Source of the DNA: Clostridium luticellarii
GTDB lineage: Bacteria; Bacillota; Clostridia; Clostridiales; Clostridiaceae
DNA: 64,000 bases
Reading direction: 5' to 3'
Assembly: GCF_002995845.1 (NCBI RefSeq)
Contig: NZ_PVXP01000006.1
Span: 28,820 to 92,819 of the forward strand
Below, in pieces: positions 54,487-63,058 of the stretch; the stretch's first letter is position 1; each line of letters starts with the position of its first letter. The notes under the pieces were generated by a model. That model was not told the origin of the DNA, made no database searches, and saw only the letters and a list, made by a program, of their open reading frames with translations. The position numbers were made by a program, and so were the translations under genes.

Positions 54487-55590
54487 ATCAGAGTATTGCA
54501 GATTATATCCGGAAATGATGTAGGTGGCGGTGGAAATCACGTGCTGAATTTGAGCCTTTATTCAAAGTCCATGTTTCACAGTATTATAGGGACCTTGGGC
54601 GGAGGAGGACTTTATGAAAAGAGTAGAAAACTCAATATAGATACGATAAAATTCAAGAAAAGCCTTACCTACGACAGGTATATGCTGGAGTATATAAAAA
54701 AAAATCAAATTGATATTGTCAATTTTCATGGCGCAAAGGCATTTTTCACCCATTATTTTTTAAAGGATAAAGTGAAAATTCCTACAGTGGCTACAGTACA
54801 TAGTGACTTCAGAAAGGATTTTTTAAATAACAGTATAAAATACAGGCTGTTCACTCCTCTCAGTAAAAAAGGATTGAAGAGTTTTGACAGATATATATGT
54901 GTGTCGGATTATATAAAAAGTATTTTGGAGGAAGAAGATTTTACAGGGAGAAAATTCAGAGTCAGCAATGGTATTGATGTAAATGGACTGACTGTGAAAG
55001 AAAATAGGGAGAATATAAGAAAAAAATATGATATATCTGAAAAGGATTTTCTGTATGTAAATGTGGCCAGGATGCACCCTGTAAAAAATCAAATGTCACT
55101 TATACAGGCTTTTGGAATTATTAGAGATGAAGTTGAAAATGTAAAACTCATTATAGTTGGAGATGGATCAGAGGAACTCAAGCTGAGAAATTTGATTGTA
55201 GATCTGGCACTACAGAATGATGTAATACTTGCAGGTTATAGGAAAAATGCGGTGGACTATATAAATGCAGGAGATATAGGAGTACTGACATCATTTAGTG
55301 AGGGGGGAGCACCTCCTATAGCATTACTTGAAAGTGCTGCAGTAAAAAAACCTTTCATCGCTCCAGATATAGGTGAGATGAAGAAGATATTTAATGAAGA
55401 CTCTATTTTTTTAATAAATCCCAATTCTGTAGAAGACATAGTGAATAAAATGAAATTGGCTTATGATAAAAGAAAATACATACCACAAATGGGAAACAGG
55501 CTGTATGATGTCTGTGCAGAAAAATTTTCAGTGGGTAATTTCTGCAGGCAGTATAATCATATATATCAGGAGATAATTTACCATAAGTAG
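54487..55590 (+). CDS. Glycosyltransferase family 4, probable AUC start
   Basis: 367-aa GT-B enzyme. The family N-terminus RVLQIISGNDVGGGGNHVLN, VTHSDFRKDF-like VATVHSDF, VARMHPVKNQMSLIQAFGII and donor-site SFSEGGAPPIALLESAAVKK are clear. The ribosome site GGAGG (54474-54478) has no ATG/GTG/TTG at normal distance. GTG 54478 overlaps it; TTG 54496 is 17 nt away. ATC 54487 is 8 nt downstream and encodes Met exactly before RVLQII. I therefore place the start there as a non-canonical AUC; TTG 54472 is the alternative. Confidence 0.85.
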   Translation: MRVLQIISGNDVGGGGNHVLNLSLYSKSMFHSIIGTLGGGGLYEKSRKLNIDTIKFKKSLTYDRYMLEYIKKNQIDIVNFHGAKAFFTHYFLKDKVKIPTVATVHSDFRKDFLNNSIKYRLFTPLSKKGLKSFDRYICVSDYIKSILEEEDFTGRKFRVSNGIDVNGLTVKENRENIRKKYDISEKDFLYVNVARMHPVKNQMSLIQAFGIIRDEVENVKLIIVGDGSEELKLRNLIVDLALQNDVILAGYRKNAVDYINAGDIGVLTSFSEGGAPPIALLESAAVKKPFIAPDIGEMKKIFNEDSIFLINPNSVEDIVNKMKLAYDKRKYIPQMGNRLYDVCAEKFSVGNFCRQYNHIYQEIIYHK

Positions 55591-55604
55591 TTGGAGTGAA
55601 AAAT

Positions 55605-57155
55605 ATGTCAGGAAGAAAAGTGATAAAAAGTTCCGTTATAGTAATGCTCCTCATAATAGGGGGCAAAATATTGGCTCTTGTGAGAGATGCACTTATAGCT
55701 GAAAAATTTGGTGCAACTTATGTAACTGATATATATAATTTTTCACTGGGATTTGTATATCTTTTGACAACTATAAGCTATGGATTGACTACGACCTTTA
55801 TACCTCTTAATTCAGATCACATTGAAAATAGCAGCAGTGAGAAAAGAAATAAATTTGTAAATAATATAATAAATCTGTCTGCTTTTTTTACAATTATAAT
55901 TACAGTTATACTCATTGTATTTTCAAAACAGATAATATACCTATTCGGGCATGGATTTACTGCTAATATGAATATATATAGTCAATCCGTTGAGATAATC
56001 AGAATAATGCTGCTGTCATTGATATTTGTAACACTGCAGAGTGTGGTTACGGGAGTACTGCAGTCCCATAAAAGATTTTACGAGCCTGCAGCTATGGCCC
56101 TGGCATCTAATATGGTCTATATAATCTATCTTGTATTTTTAACTGCAAAATATGGAATGAAAGGATTTGCAGTGGCTACGGTAATAGGTTTCTTTGTGCA
56201 GCTTGCAATAAATATTCCGGGATACAGGAAGCTTGGGTACAGATACAGATTTGTAATGGATATAAAGGACAGTGATGCACTTTCCATGTTTAAATTGATG
56301 GTACCCATAGTGATAAGCACTTCTCTGATTCAGTTAAATCTATTTGTAAATAGATCCTTTGCGAACAACATATATTTTGGTGCTGTTACAGTACTGGATT
56401 ATTCAAACAAGGTAAGTACACTGGCTTATGAGGTATTTGCCATAGGTATTGCCATGATTGTATATCCCACCCTTTCGGAATTGGCAGTTAAAAAAGATAT
56501 TGCAAAATACAGAAAAGCTCTTGTCAATTCCATAAACACGATAATGATCATAATGATACCTGCGGCAGTTGCCATAGGGATCTTACGGCATCCACTTATA
56601 AATGTGATCTTTAGGCGTGGAGCTTTTAGTCTGGAGGCTTCAAATCTGACTTCCAGTGCGCTTCTATTTTACTGTCCGGCCATGATTGCCTATGGTATAA
56701 GGGATATATTGAACAAAGCCTTTTATTCCATTAAAGATGCAAAAACGCCTATGGTGAACAGCTTTACCGGAATAGTTATCAATGTAATCATAAATTTTGC
56801 ATTGATAAAATATATGAAAGTTTCAGGATTGGCATTGGCTACTACTATTTCTGCAATTATAACTACAATGTTTATGATGGCAAATTTAAATAAAAAATTG
56901 AATGGAATGAACATGAAAAAACTTTTTGGCGGTTTCTTAAAAATAAGTTTTTCTTCTGCAGTTATGGGTGCATGTATATATGCTGTAAATTATATATGCA
57001 TGAATGAATTTTCTTCTTTTATGAAGGGAAGCATCATGTCCATTTTTGCATCCTTTGTAGCAGGAAGTGCAGTTTATTTCATATGTCTCCATCTTACAGG
57101 GATTGAAGAATATGAATATGTAGTAAAAGCAGTTAAAAATAAAATTTCAATGTAA
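55605..57155 (+). CDS. MurJ/MviN-type flippase (copy 2)
   Basis: 516 aa, about 14 TM helices. VIVMLLIIGGKILALVRDAL, ATYVTDIYNFSLGF and TTTFIPLNSDHIEN show the same family as the gene at 45984, but they are clearly diverged. ATG 55605 follows GGAGTG (55592-55597); GTG 55596 overlaps it. Lies between glycosyltransferase and acyltransferase genes, so probably a second lipid-linked glycan exporter. Confidence 0.9.
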   Translation: MSGRKVIKSSVIVMLLIIGGKILALVRDALIAEKFGATYVTDIYNFSLGFVYLLTTISYGLTTTFIPLNSDHIENSSSEKRNKFVNNIINLSAFFTIIITVILIVFSKQIIYLFGHGFTANMNIYSQSVEIIRIMLLSLIFVTLQSVVTGVLQSHKRFYEPAAMALASNMVYIIYLVFLTAKYGMKGFAVATVIGFFVQLAINIPGYRKLGYRYRFVMDIKDSDALSMFKLMVPIVISTSLIQLNLFVNRSFANNIYFGAVTVLDYSNKVSTLAYEVFAIGIAMIVYPTLSELAVKKDIAKYRKALVNSINTIMIIMIPAAVAIGILRHPLINVIFRRGAFSLEASNLTSSALLFYCPAMIAYGIRDILNKAFYSIKDAKTPMVNSFTGIVINVIINFALIKYMKVSGLALATTISAIITTMFMMANLNKKLNGMNMKKLFGGFLKISFSSAVMGACIYAVNYICMNEFSSFMKGSIMSIFASFVAGSAVYFICLHLTGIEEYEYVVKAVKNKISM

Positions 57156-57162
57156 TATTTAA

Positions 57163-58179
57163 GTGAAGAGGGTGGTGGACATAATAAAAAAACGTATTTT
57201 GGGTATGGATATAATAAGGGCTTTTTCAATAATTGCAGTTATATCACTGCATGTTTCCGCAACTGTACTTTACAGGTGCAGGCCTTATTCTGCCACTTAT
57301 AATGTGTCATTTATATTAAATCAGCTTTCACGGTTTTGTGTACCAGCTTTTATAGTTATATCAGGAATGGGTCTTACTGTAAATTACAAAAAGGGGGAAA
57401 GCTATTCTGAATTTATAGTCAAGAGATTTTTAAGGGTAGTACCCCAGTATATAGTATGGTGTGTAATTTACATACTGCTGATAACCAGAAATTTTGACAT
57501 ACATGAGGACATAAACAATATAATTTATGGAAATGTGTTCTACCATTTTTATTATGTTCCTCTTATAATTGAATTTTATATCCTGTTTCCGTTTATATAT
57601 AGATTTATGGATAAAAAATGGTGGATATTCTTTAGCTTTACCATTACAGCTTTTTTTCTGGTGTATACATATTATTTTAAAATTGCATCGCCTGATGAAT
57701 GGTTCTGGAATAAAAAAAATCTGTTGTACTGGATTTTTTACTTTTCATTGGGAGGTTATATGGGCAGAAATATTGATGTTATTTCTGAAAAATTAAATCG
57801 TCACAGGTTTTTTATATCTGCATTGTTTTTAATTTCAGTTTTTGTAGTCATATACGGTTTTATTGAGGGAAAACAATTCAGTGGAAATGTGGATTATACA
57901 ACAACTTTTCAAAGGCCTGCTGTACTTTTCTATTCTACAGCATTTATACTTTTTATTTTTAGCTTTAAATTCCAAAAGGGATTGATTATGAAAATTGTAA
58001 GATATATATCGGATATGTCCTATGATATATATCTGGTTCAGGCGGGAATATTATACATTTATACGCAGTATTATATCAATAAATATGTTGATGCAGGTAA
58101 TCTTGATTTTGAGATAAATGCTTTTCTAATTACTCTTTTTGGTTCCATTGCTCTAAGTAAGTTAAAAAAGATTTTATAG
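57163..58179 (+). CDS. Membrane acyltransferase family 3 (second copy)
   Basis: 338 aa with about ten TM helices. LGMDIIRAFSIIAVISLHVS carries the family His; FCVPAFIVISGMGLTVNY follows. Start uncertain: GTG 57163, 57172 and 57175 are in frame, with GAAGAGGG at 57165-57172 best placed for the last, and ATG 57205 is possible. Likely O-acetylates the polysaccharide. Only 7 bp separate it from the upstream flippase gene. Confidence 0.87.
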   Translation: MKRVVDIIKKRILGMDIIRAFSIIAVISLHVSATVLYRCRPYSATYNVSFILNQLSRFCVPAFIVISGMGLTVNYKKGESYSEFIVKRFLRVVPQYIVWCVIYILLITRNFDIHEDINNIIYGNVFYHFYYVPLIIEFYILFPFIYRFMDKKWWIFFSFTITAFFLVYTYYFKIASPDEWFWNKKNLLYWIFYFSLGGYMGRNIDVISEKLNRHRFFISALFLISVFVVIYGFIEGKQFSGNVDYTTTFQRPAVLFYSTAFILFIFSFKFQKGLIMKIVRYISDMSYDIYLVQAGILYIYTQYYINKYVDAGNLDFEINAFLITLFGSIALSKLKKIL

Positions 58180-58235
58180 TAAAAATATGTATGATATAAT
58201 GATAAAATACAGGAAGTAGGTGAATTTGCTAAATT

Positions 58236-58889
58236 ATGCAGGCAGATGAAATAAAAATAGATATGGAAATGGATATAAAAAGTAAGGCATTACAGTTTTT
58301 TGTGAAAAGAGTTTTTGATATTCTATTTTCAGCAGTAGGAATGGTATTATTGAGTGTAGTGTTTGTCATACTCATATTGTGGATTAAGCTGGACTCTAAA
58401 GGTCCTGCTATTTTCAAACAAATCAGAGTGGGGAAAAATGGAAAAAATTTTACCATATATAAATTCAGGACAATGGTAGTGGATGCGGAAAAAAAACATA
58501 AGCTCAATATTGATCCAGGTAATTTAGAAAATTTTGTATTTCAAAGTAGAAATGACAACAGGGTTACCAAATCCGGTGCTTTTTTGAGAAAAACAAGTCT
58601 GGATGAAATACCCCAGCTTTTTAATGTACTTCTCGGGAATATGAGTTTGGTAGGACCAAGACCAGAAATACCGGAGGTAGTTAAGCTTTACCCTGAAGCG
58701 TATAGACAAAGGCTTATGGTTACTCCAGGAATAACAGGTCTTGCACAGGTAAGTGGAAGAGGTGAAATAGAACTAGGAAAAACTGTATATTATGATCTGA
58801 CTTATATAAAGAAATTTTCCCTTCTAACTGATATCAAGATTCTTTTTAAGACAATTTTTTCTGTGTTTAAAAGTGAAGGTGCATTTTAA
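58236..58889 (+). CDS. Undecaprenyl-phosphate sugar-1-phosphate transferase
   Basis: 217 aa priming enzyme of the polyprenol-phosphate hexose-1-phosphate transferase family. One N-terminal membrane helix (about 25-50), then KFRTMVVDAE, LRKTSLDEIPQLFNVLLGNM, SLVGPRPEIPEVV and PGITGLAQVSGRGE. Starts glycan synthesis by moving sugar phosphate onto undecaprenyl phosphate. ATG 58236, with AAGTAGGTG upstream. Its stop is immediately followed by the next ATG, so the two are coupled. Confidence 0.95.
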   Translation: MQADEIKIDMEMDIKSKALQFFVKRVFDILFSAVGMVLLSVVFVILILWIKLDSKGPAIFKQIRVGKNGKNFTIYKFRTMVVDAEKKHKLNIDPGNLENFVFQSRNDNRVTKSGAFLRKTSLDEIPQLFNVLLGNMSLVGPRPEIPEVVKLYPEAYRQRLMVTPGITGLAQVSGRGEIELGKTVYYDLTYIKKFSLLTDIKILFKTIFSVFKSEGAF

Positions 58890-59612
58890 ATGTTTACTAA
58901 GTTGCTGAAATACAAAATATTTAATAGAAGTAAATCAGAGTTCATGGATTATATAGATAAGTTCTCAAAAATAAATATAGTTTCAGGTAATCCGGAAGTA
59001 TTGTACAATGGGCTTAAAAGTGAATTCTTGATGAAGAATTTTAGGGGTAGCAGTACTGTGATAATTCCAGATGGAGTGGGTACGGTTTTGGCCTGTAAAA
59101 TTGTGGGTACGCCGGTAAAAGAGAAGATAGCCGGTATAGAGGTAATGGAAACTATAATGGAAAAATGTACGGAGGAAGGAAGGTCTATATATTTACTTGG
59201 AGCCAAACAGGATGTTCTGGATATGTGCAAAAAAAATCTCAAAAAAAAATATCCCACTTTAATAATATCAGGAACTCATAATGGCTATTTCGATATAGAC
59301 AATTGTGACAATATACTTTCCGATATAAGAGCCTGCAGTCCCTATGCCATATTCGTGGCCATGGGAAACCCAAGACAGGATATCTTTATAGCACGGAATA
59401 TGGATGAATTGCCCTGTCATATATACATGGGAGTGGGAGGAAGTTTTGATGTATTTGCAGGTAAAGTAAAAAGGGCTCCAAAATGGATGATAAGTCTGGG
59501 ACTTGAGTGGCTTTACAGAGTTATAAAAGAGCCATTTAGAATAAAAAGGCTGATATCCATACCTAAATTTTTATTGAAAGTCATAATTTTCAATAAAAAA
59601 CAAACTATTTAA
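58890..59612 (+). CDS. WecG/TagA/CpsF-family glycosyltransferase
   Basis: 240 aa. PDGVGTVLACKIVGTPVKEK, GIEVMETIMEKCTEEGRSIY, LGAKQDVL, FVAMGNPRQDIFIARN, GVGGSFDVFAGKVKRAP and the amphipathic tail EWLYRVIKEPFRIKRLI match the family. Adds ManNAc or ManNAcA-like sugar to lipid-linked GlcNAc, the second step of glycan assembly. ATG 58890 directly abuts the preceding stop. Its 3' end overlaps the convergent Rrf2 gene by 8 bp with no terminator between them. Confidence 0.94.
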   Translation: MFTKLLKYKIFNRSKSEFMDYIDKFSKINIVSGNPEVLYNGLKSEFLMKNFRGSSTVIIPDGVGTVLACKIVGTPVKEKIAGIEVMETIMEKCTEEGRSIYLLGAKQDVLDMCKKNLKKKYPTLIISGTHNGYFDIDNCDNILSDIRACSPYAIFVAMGNPRQDIFIARNMDELPCHIYMGVGGSFDVFAGKVKRAPKWMISLGLEWLYRVIKEPFRIKRLISIPKFLLKVIIFNKKQTI

Positions 59613-60021
59613 TATTATTTTCCAGTATATCCTTGAAATTGACACTTTCCAGTTCTTCAATCAGGTGGTTCTGTATTTTTAAAAGTGAGTTATGTATGTC
59701 ACAGTGCCCGTTTCTATTGGCAGTACAACGTTCAGGGTCATACAAACATCTGTTTAAATAGATGGGCCCGTCAATAGCTTCAATTATACTTCTTAAAGTT
59801 ATTTTTTCAGGCATGAGATTTAATGCATAACCGCCATTAACTCCCCTGTAGGATTTAATTATACCTGCCTGGGTCAGCTTTCTCAAAAGCTTAAGAAGAA
59901 ATCTAAGGGGTACATTTTCGTCTCTAGCTATGGATTTAGCCTCTATTTTTTTCCCATAGCCTAGTTTTGATAAATAGAGTACAACTCTAAGGCCGTAATC
60001 TGATTCCTGTGTAATCCTCAT
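59605..60021 (-). CDS. Rrf2-family regulator with three cysteines
   Basis: 138 aa. Winged-helix N-terminus MRITQESDYGLRVVLYLSKL with recognition LRFLLKLLRKLTQAGIIKS and wing GVNGGYALN. Three Cys in RCLYDPERCTANRNGHCDIH, spaced CX6CX7C, fit an Fe-S-binding Rrf2 regulator (IscR/NsrR group) rather than CymR. ATG 60021 lies 9 nt from GGGGG (60035-60031); the longer ATG 60027 is only 3 nt away. An inverted repeat overlaps its promoter. Target genes unknown; no iscS neighbour in the window. Confidence 0.9.
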   Translation of the reverse strand: MRITQESDYGLRVVLYLSKLGYGKKIEAKSIARDENVPLRFLLKLLRKLTQAGIIKSYRGVNGGYALNLMPEKITLRSIIEAIDGPIYLNRCLYDPERCTANRNGHCDIHNSLLKIQNHLIEELESVNFKDILENNIK

Positions 60022-60054
60022 ATGCATATTCCCCCAAAATATTTTTTTATACAA

Positions 60055-60124
60055 TTAGGTAAATTAGGTATAACCAAATAACAACAACCAACTTAATTAT
60101 ACCTAATTTAAGTTATAATATAAA
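60055..60124 (-). promoter_or_regulatory. Rrf2 promoter with palindromic operator
   Basis: Minus-strand TTTATA (60124-60119), 17-nt spacer, TATAAT (60101-60096). TTAGGTATAA (60064-60073) and TTATACCTAA (60097-60106) form a perfect 10-bp inverted repeat 23 bp apart; the second arm covers the -10. A third half-site TTAGGT lies at 60055-60060. Suggests autorepression. Confidence 0.65.
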
Positions 60125-60152
60125 GTGAAATCCTGCAAGAGAAATATATTTG

Positions 60153-61040
60153 TTACAATTTATCGAGGCTTTCCAGAGTATAGCCCTGTTTTTTCCAATC
60201 TTTTATCACAGAGTCGAGTATTTCTGAATTTGTTTTGGAAACTGCATGAAGCAATATAATTGCCCCATTATGGGTTCTGCGGCTTATCATTTTCTTGGAT
60301 TCTTCAGGAGAAGGCTGTCTTTTTACATTCCAGTCGTTATAGGCAAAACTCCAGAATATGGTTTTATAATCTAATTTGCTGGTATAAAATAAGGACAGCT
60401 CACTGTATTTTCCCATAGGCGGTCTGAAAAAATGTGGCATTTCCTTTCCTGTGACCTCTTTATAGGCATCTTCTGTTACTGAAAATTCCCTTTCAAATCT
60501 TGCAGGATCTTTTGCAGCATCTGCCATGGAAGGATGTTTTTCAGAATGATTGCATACCAGATGGCCTTCATTTACCATTCTCTTTATAAGATCCGGATTA
60601 CTTTTTATATAGGGGGTTGTGACAAAAAAAGCAGCTTTCACTTTATTTGATTTCAGTATATCCAGCATTTTGGAGGTATAGCCGTTTTCATAGCCTTCAT
60701 CAAAAGTCAAGTAGATAACTTTTTTAGAAGTGTCTCCTAAATAATATGCGGAATATTTGTTTATAAGTTTTAACACATCTTCAGGTTCTTCTGAAGGGGT
60801 ACCATTGTTGTTTGGTTTAAAAAACCAGTTTTTTTCACTCTTGTCTAATTTAGAAATATCTAAATTTTTCAGCCTGTTGTAGCTTTTAGGTGTGTTGTCC
60901 TCTTTAGAGTTTAGTTTTATCTGTGACATGGAGGGATTGCTGTATGTTAAAAGCTTCTTTTGCCTGTAGCAGGCTCTGGCATTATAAGTGCATGAAAAAA
61001 TTATATAAATTAGAAAAATTGATATAAGTTTTTTAATCAT
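60153..61040 (-). CDS. pdaA: Polysaccharide deacetylase, PdaA type
   Basis: 295 aa. N-terminal hydrophobic export segment (about 3-20), spacer, then a NodB-type domain with YLTFDEGYENGYTSKMLDIL, HSEKHPSM metal His pair, FFRPPMGKYSE and ILLHAVSKT. The DEGYENGYT form (Glu for the usual second Asp) is typical of PdaA, which deacetylates muramic residues to make spore-cortex muramic lactam needed for germination. ATG 61040, TAGGTGATAA upstream. Next to the CamA-like gene, divergent. Confidence 0.88.
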   Translation of the reverse strand: MIKKLISIFLIYIIFSCTYNARACYRQKKLLTYSNPSMSQIKLNSKEDNTPKSYNRLKNLDISKLDKSEKNWFFKPNNNGTPSEEPEDVLKLINKYSAYYLGDTSKKVIYLTFDEGYENGYTSKMLDILKSNKVKAAFFVTTPYIKSNPDLIKRMVNEGHLVCNHSEKHPSMADAAKDPARFEREFSVTEDAYKEVTGKEMPHFFRPPMGKYSELSLFYTSKLDYKTIFWSFAYNDWNVKRQPSPEESKKMISRRTHNGAIILLHAVSKTNSEILDSVIKDWKKQGYTLESLDKL

Positions 61041-61194
61041 AGTATATTATCACCTACCTTACAAGATATAATTTATGATATACTTAATTTAATAATTTAT
61101 ACTTCAGTTTTAAAGAAATTATAAGTAAATTGTATGTAGGAAGCATTGATGTATCAATGTTTTTTTGATTATAAGATAAATTGGAGATAGTGAT

Positions 61195-62970
61195 GTGGAG
61201 AGTTTTATTGAAGGTGTTGAAAAGATCTATGATTTTATAAATAACAGCAGTGAGGATGCTAAAGTTAAACTTGAATTTATTGAGGAATATAAAAAAAGGT
61301 TTAATATGTCCGGTTCCAGATGTTTTTCGGAAAATTACTATAATCTAAAAGGTGTCAATAAAGCCAAGGGAATGGTGTATACACCCTATGAGATAGCAAT
61401 GTATATGGTGAAAAATTTAATAAAGCCTCAGGATGTAATTGAAAACCCATTTATAAAAATTGCAGATCCTTCTTGTGGATGTGGAAATTTGATATATGCG
61501 TGTTTTTTATATTTAAAAGATATATTTATGGACAATATAGAAACCATAAACAAGTACAATAATATTAAATTAAAGGAGAAGGATATAAGCAAGCATATAA
61601 TAGATAATAATATATTTGGTTTTGATATAGATGAAATTGCAGTGAAAATATTAAAGATAGATTTATTCAGTATCAGCGGGGGGGTGAATTCAGATAATTT
61701 TATAGTTCAGGATTTTTTAGTGAAAAATGTAGGTGAAAAATTTGATGTATTTGTAGGGAATCCACCTTATGTAGGACACAAAGCTGTAAATAGAAACTAT
61801 TTTAAGACTCTAAAGGAGATATACGGAAGCATATATAGAGATAAAGCAGATATATCCTATTGTTTTTTTAAAAAATCTCTGGATTGTCTGAAAAAAGGTG
61901 GAAAGCTTGGATTTATCAGTTCCAGATATTTTTGTGAAGCGTATAGTGGTGAAGAACTTAGAAATTTTTTGATAAAAAATACATCCATCTATAAAATTGT
62001 AGATTTTTACGGTATACGTCCATTTAAACATGTGGGAATTGATCCTATCATAATATTCTTATTGAATGAAAAAAGTTTTGATAATAATATAGAAGTTATA
62101 AAACCAAAAGACTGCAGTGAATTGGATAAAAATGAATTTTATGATTCTCTATTTATAAAAAAAGATGGGGAATACAGAAATTTTTTTATAGAACAGAATT
62201 CTGCAGACAGCAGTGGATGGGTACTTGTTGATAAAATTGAAAGAAAAATAATTGAAAAAGTAAAGAGAAAAAGCCAATGTACTTTAAATGATATATGTGA
62301 AAGTCATCAGGGAGTTATAACAGGTTGTGACAGGGCTTTTATAATAGATGAACATATTTTGAAGGAAAAAAATATTGAGCGTGCTCTAATAAGGCCCTGG
62401 ATAAAAAGCAGTTATATTCATAGAAATGAAATATCCTATAAAAAAATGTTTATAATATACTCCAATATTATAGAATCTGAGATAGAATACCCTAATTCCA
62501 TAGGGTATATAGGTACATATAAGAAAAAACTTTTAAATAGGAGAGAGTGTAAAAATGGAGTTAGAAAATGGTATGAACTTCAATGGGGGAGAAAACCGGA
62601 GATATTTGAAGGCAAAAAAATTGTATTCCCATACAAATCAAAAAATAATAGATTTGCTTTAGACAAAGGAAGTTATTTTAGTGCAGATGTGTATTCACTG
62701 GTATTAAAGAAAGGTCTTGAGTTTACTTATGATGATTTACTTAAAATTCTAAATAGTTCATTATATGAATTTTATTTTAAAACTTTTGGCAAAAAGTTGG
62801 GAAATAATCTGTATGAGTATTATCCCAATACTCTGATGAAATTGAGGATACCTTTTATTGATTTTTGTGGAAAAGGTGATGCAGAATGCTATCTATATAG
62901 ATTTTTTGGATTGACGGAAGAAGAAATCAAAATTGTAAAAAAAAGCTGTGTTGTTGATGATGGATTTTAG
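61195..62970 (+). CDS. camA: Orphan adenine-N6 DNA methyltransferase, CamA-like (Eco57I/TaqI class)
   Basis: 591 aa. SAM motif I IADPSCGCGNLIYA (about 89-102), catalytic motif IV GNPPYVGH (NPPY at 189-192), then a TaqI/Eco57I-type target-recognition half with ITGCDRAFIID, WIKSSYIHR, RRECKNGVRKWYELQWGRKP and YKSKNNRFALDKGSYFSADV. These stretches closely match what I remember of C. difficile CamA (577 aa, CAAAAA methylation, needed for normal sporulation). No restriction endonuclease domain or gene is nearby. GTG 61195 lies 8 nt after GGAG (61183-61186). Divergent from pdaA. Activity and motif need testing. Confidence 0.85.
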   Translation: MESFIEGVEKIYDFINNSSEDAKVKLEFIEEYKKRFNMSGSRCFSENYYNLKGVNKAKGMVYTPYEIAMYMVKNLIKPQDVIENPFIKIADPSCGCGNLIYACFLYLKDIFMDNIETINKYNNIKLKEKDISKHIIDNNIFGFDIDEIAVKILKIDLFSISGGVNSDNFIVQDFLVKNVGEKFDVFVGNPPYVGHKAVNRNYFKTLKEIYGSIYRDKADISYCFFKKSLDCLKKGGKLGFISSRYFCEAYSGEELRNFLIKNTSIYKIVDFYGIRPFKHVGIDPIIIFLLNEKSFDNNIEVIKPKDCSELDKNEFYDSLFIKKDGEYRNFFIEQNSADSSGWVLVDKIERKIIEKVKRKSQCTLNDICESHQGVITGCDRAFIIDEHILKEKNIERALIRPWIKSSYIHRNEISYKKMFIIYSNIIESEIEYPNSIGYIGTYKKKLLNRRECKNGVRKWYELQWGRKPEIFEGKKIVFPYKSKNNRFALDKGSYFSADVYSLVLKKGLEFTYDDLLKILNSSLYEFYFKTFGKKLGNNLYEYYPNTLMKLRIPFIDFCGKGDAECYLYRFFGLTEEEIKIVKKSCVVDDGF

Positions 62971-62978
62971 GAGGATTG

Positions 62979-63007
62979 TTGTCACAATATGAAATTATTG
63001 CTATAAT
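62979..63007 (+). promoter_or_regulatory. speE promoter
   Basis: TTGTCA (62979-62984), 17-nt spacer, TATAAT (63002-63007), 8 bp after the methyltransferase stop codon. Confidence 0.85.
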
Positions 63008-63058
63008 AATGTTTACTGCAATAAAAGATTGAATTTCAATGTGATTCGGGGGTATATT

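Noticed and set aside
61195..62970. Complete restriction-modification system
   Set aside because: No endonuclease domain in the protein and no candidate nuclease or specificity gene beside it.
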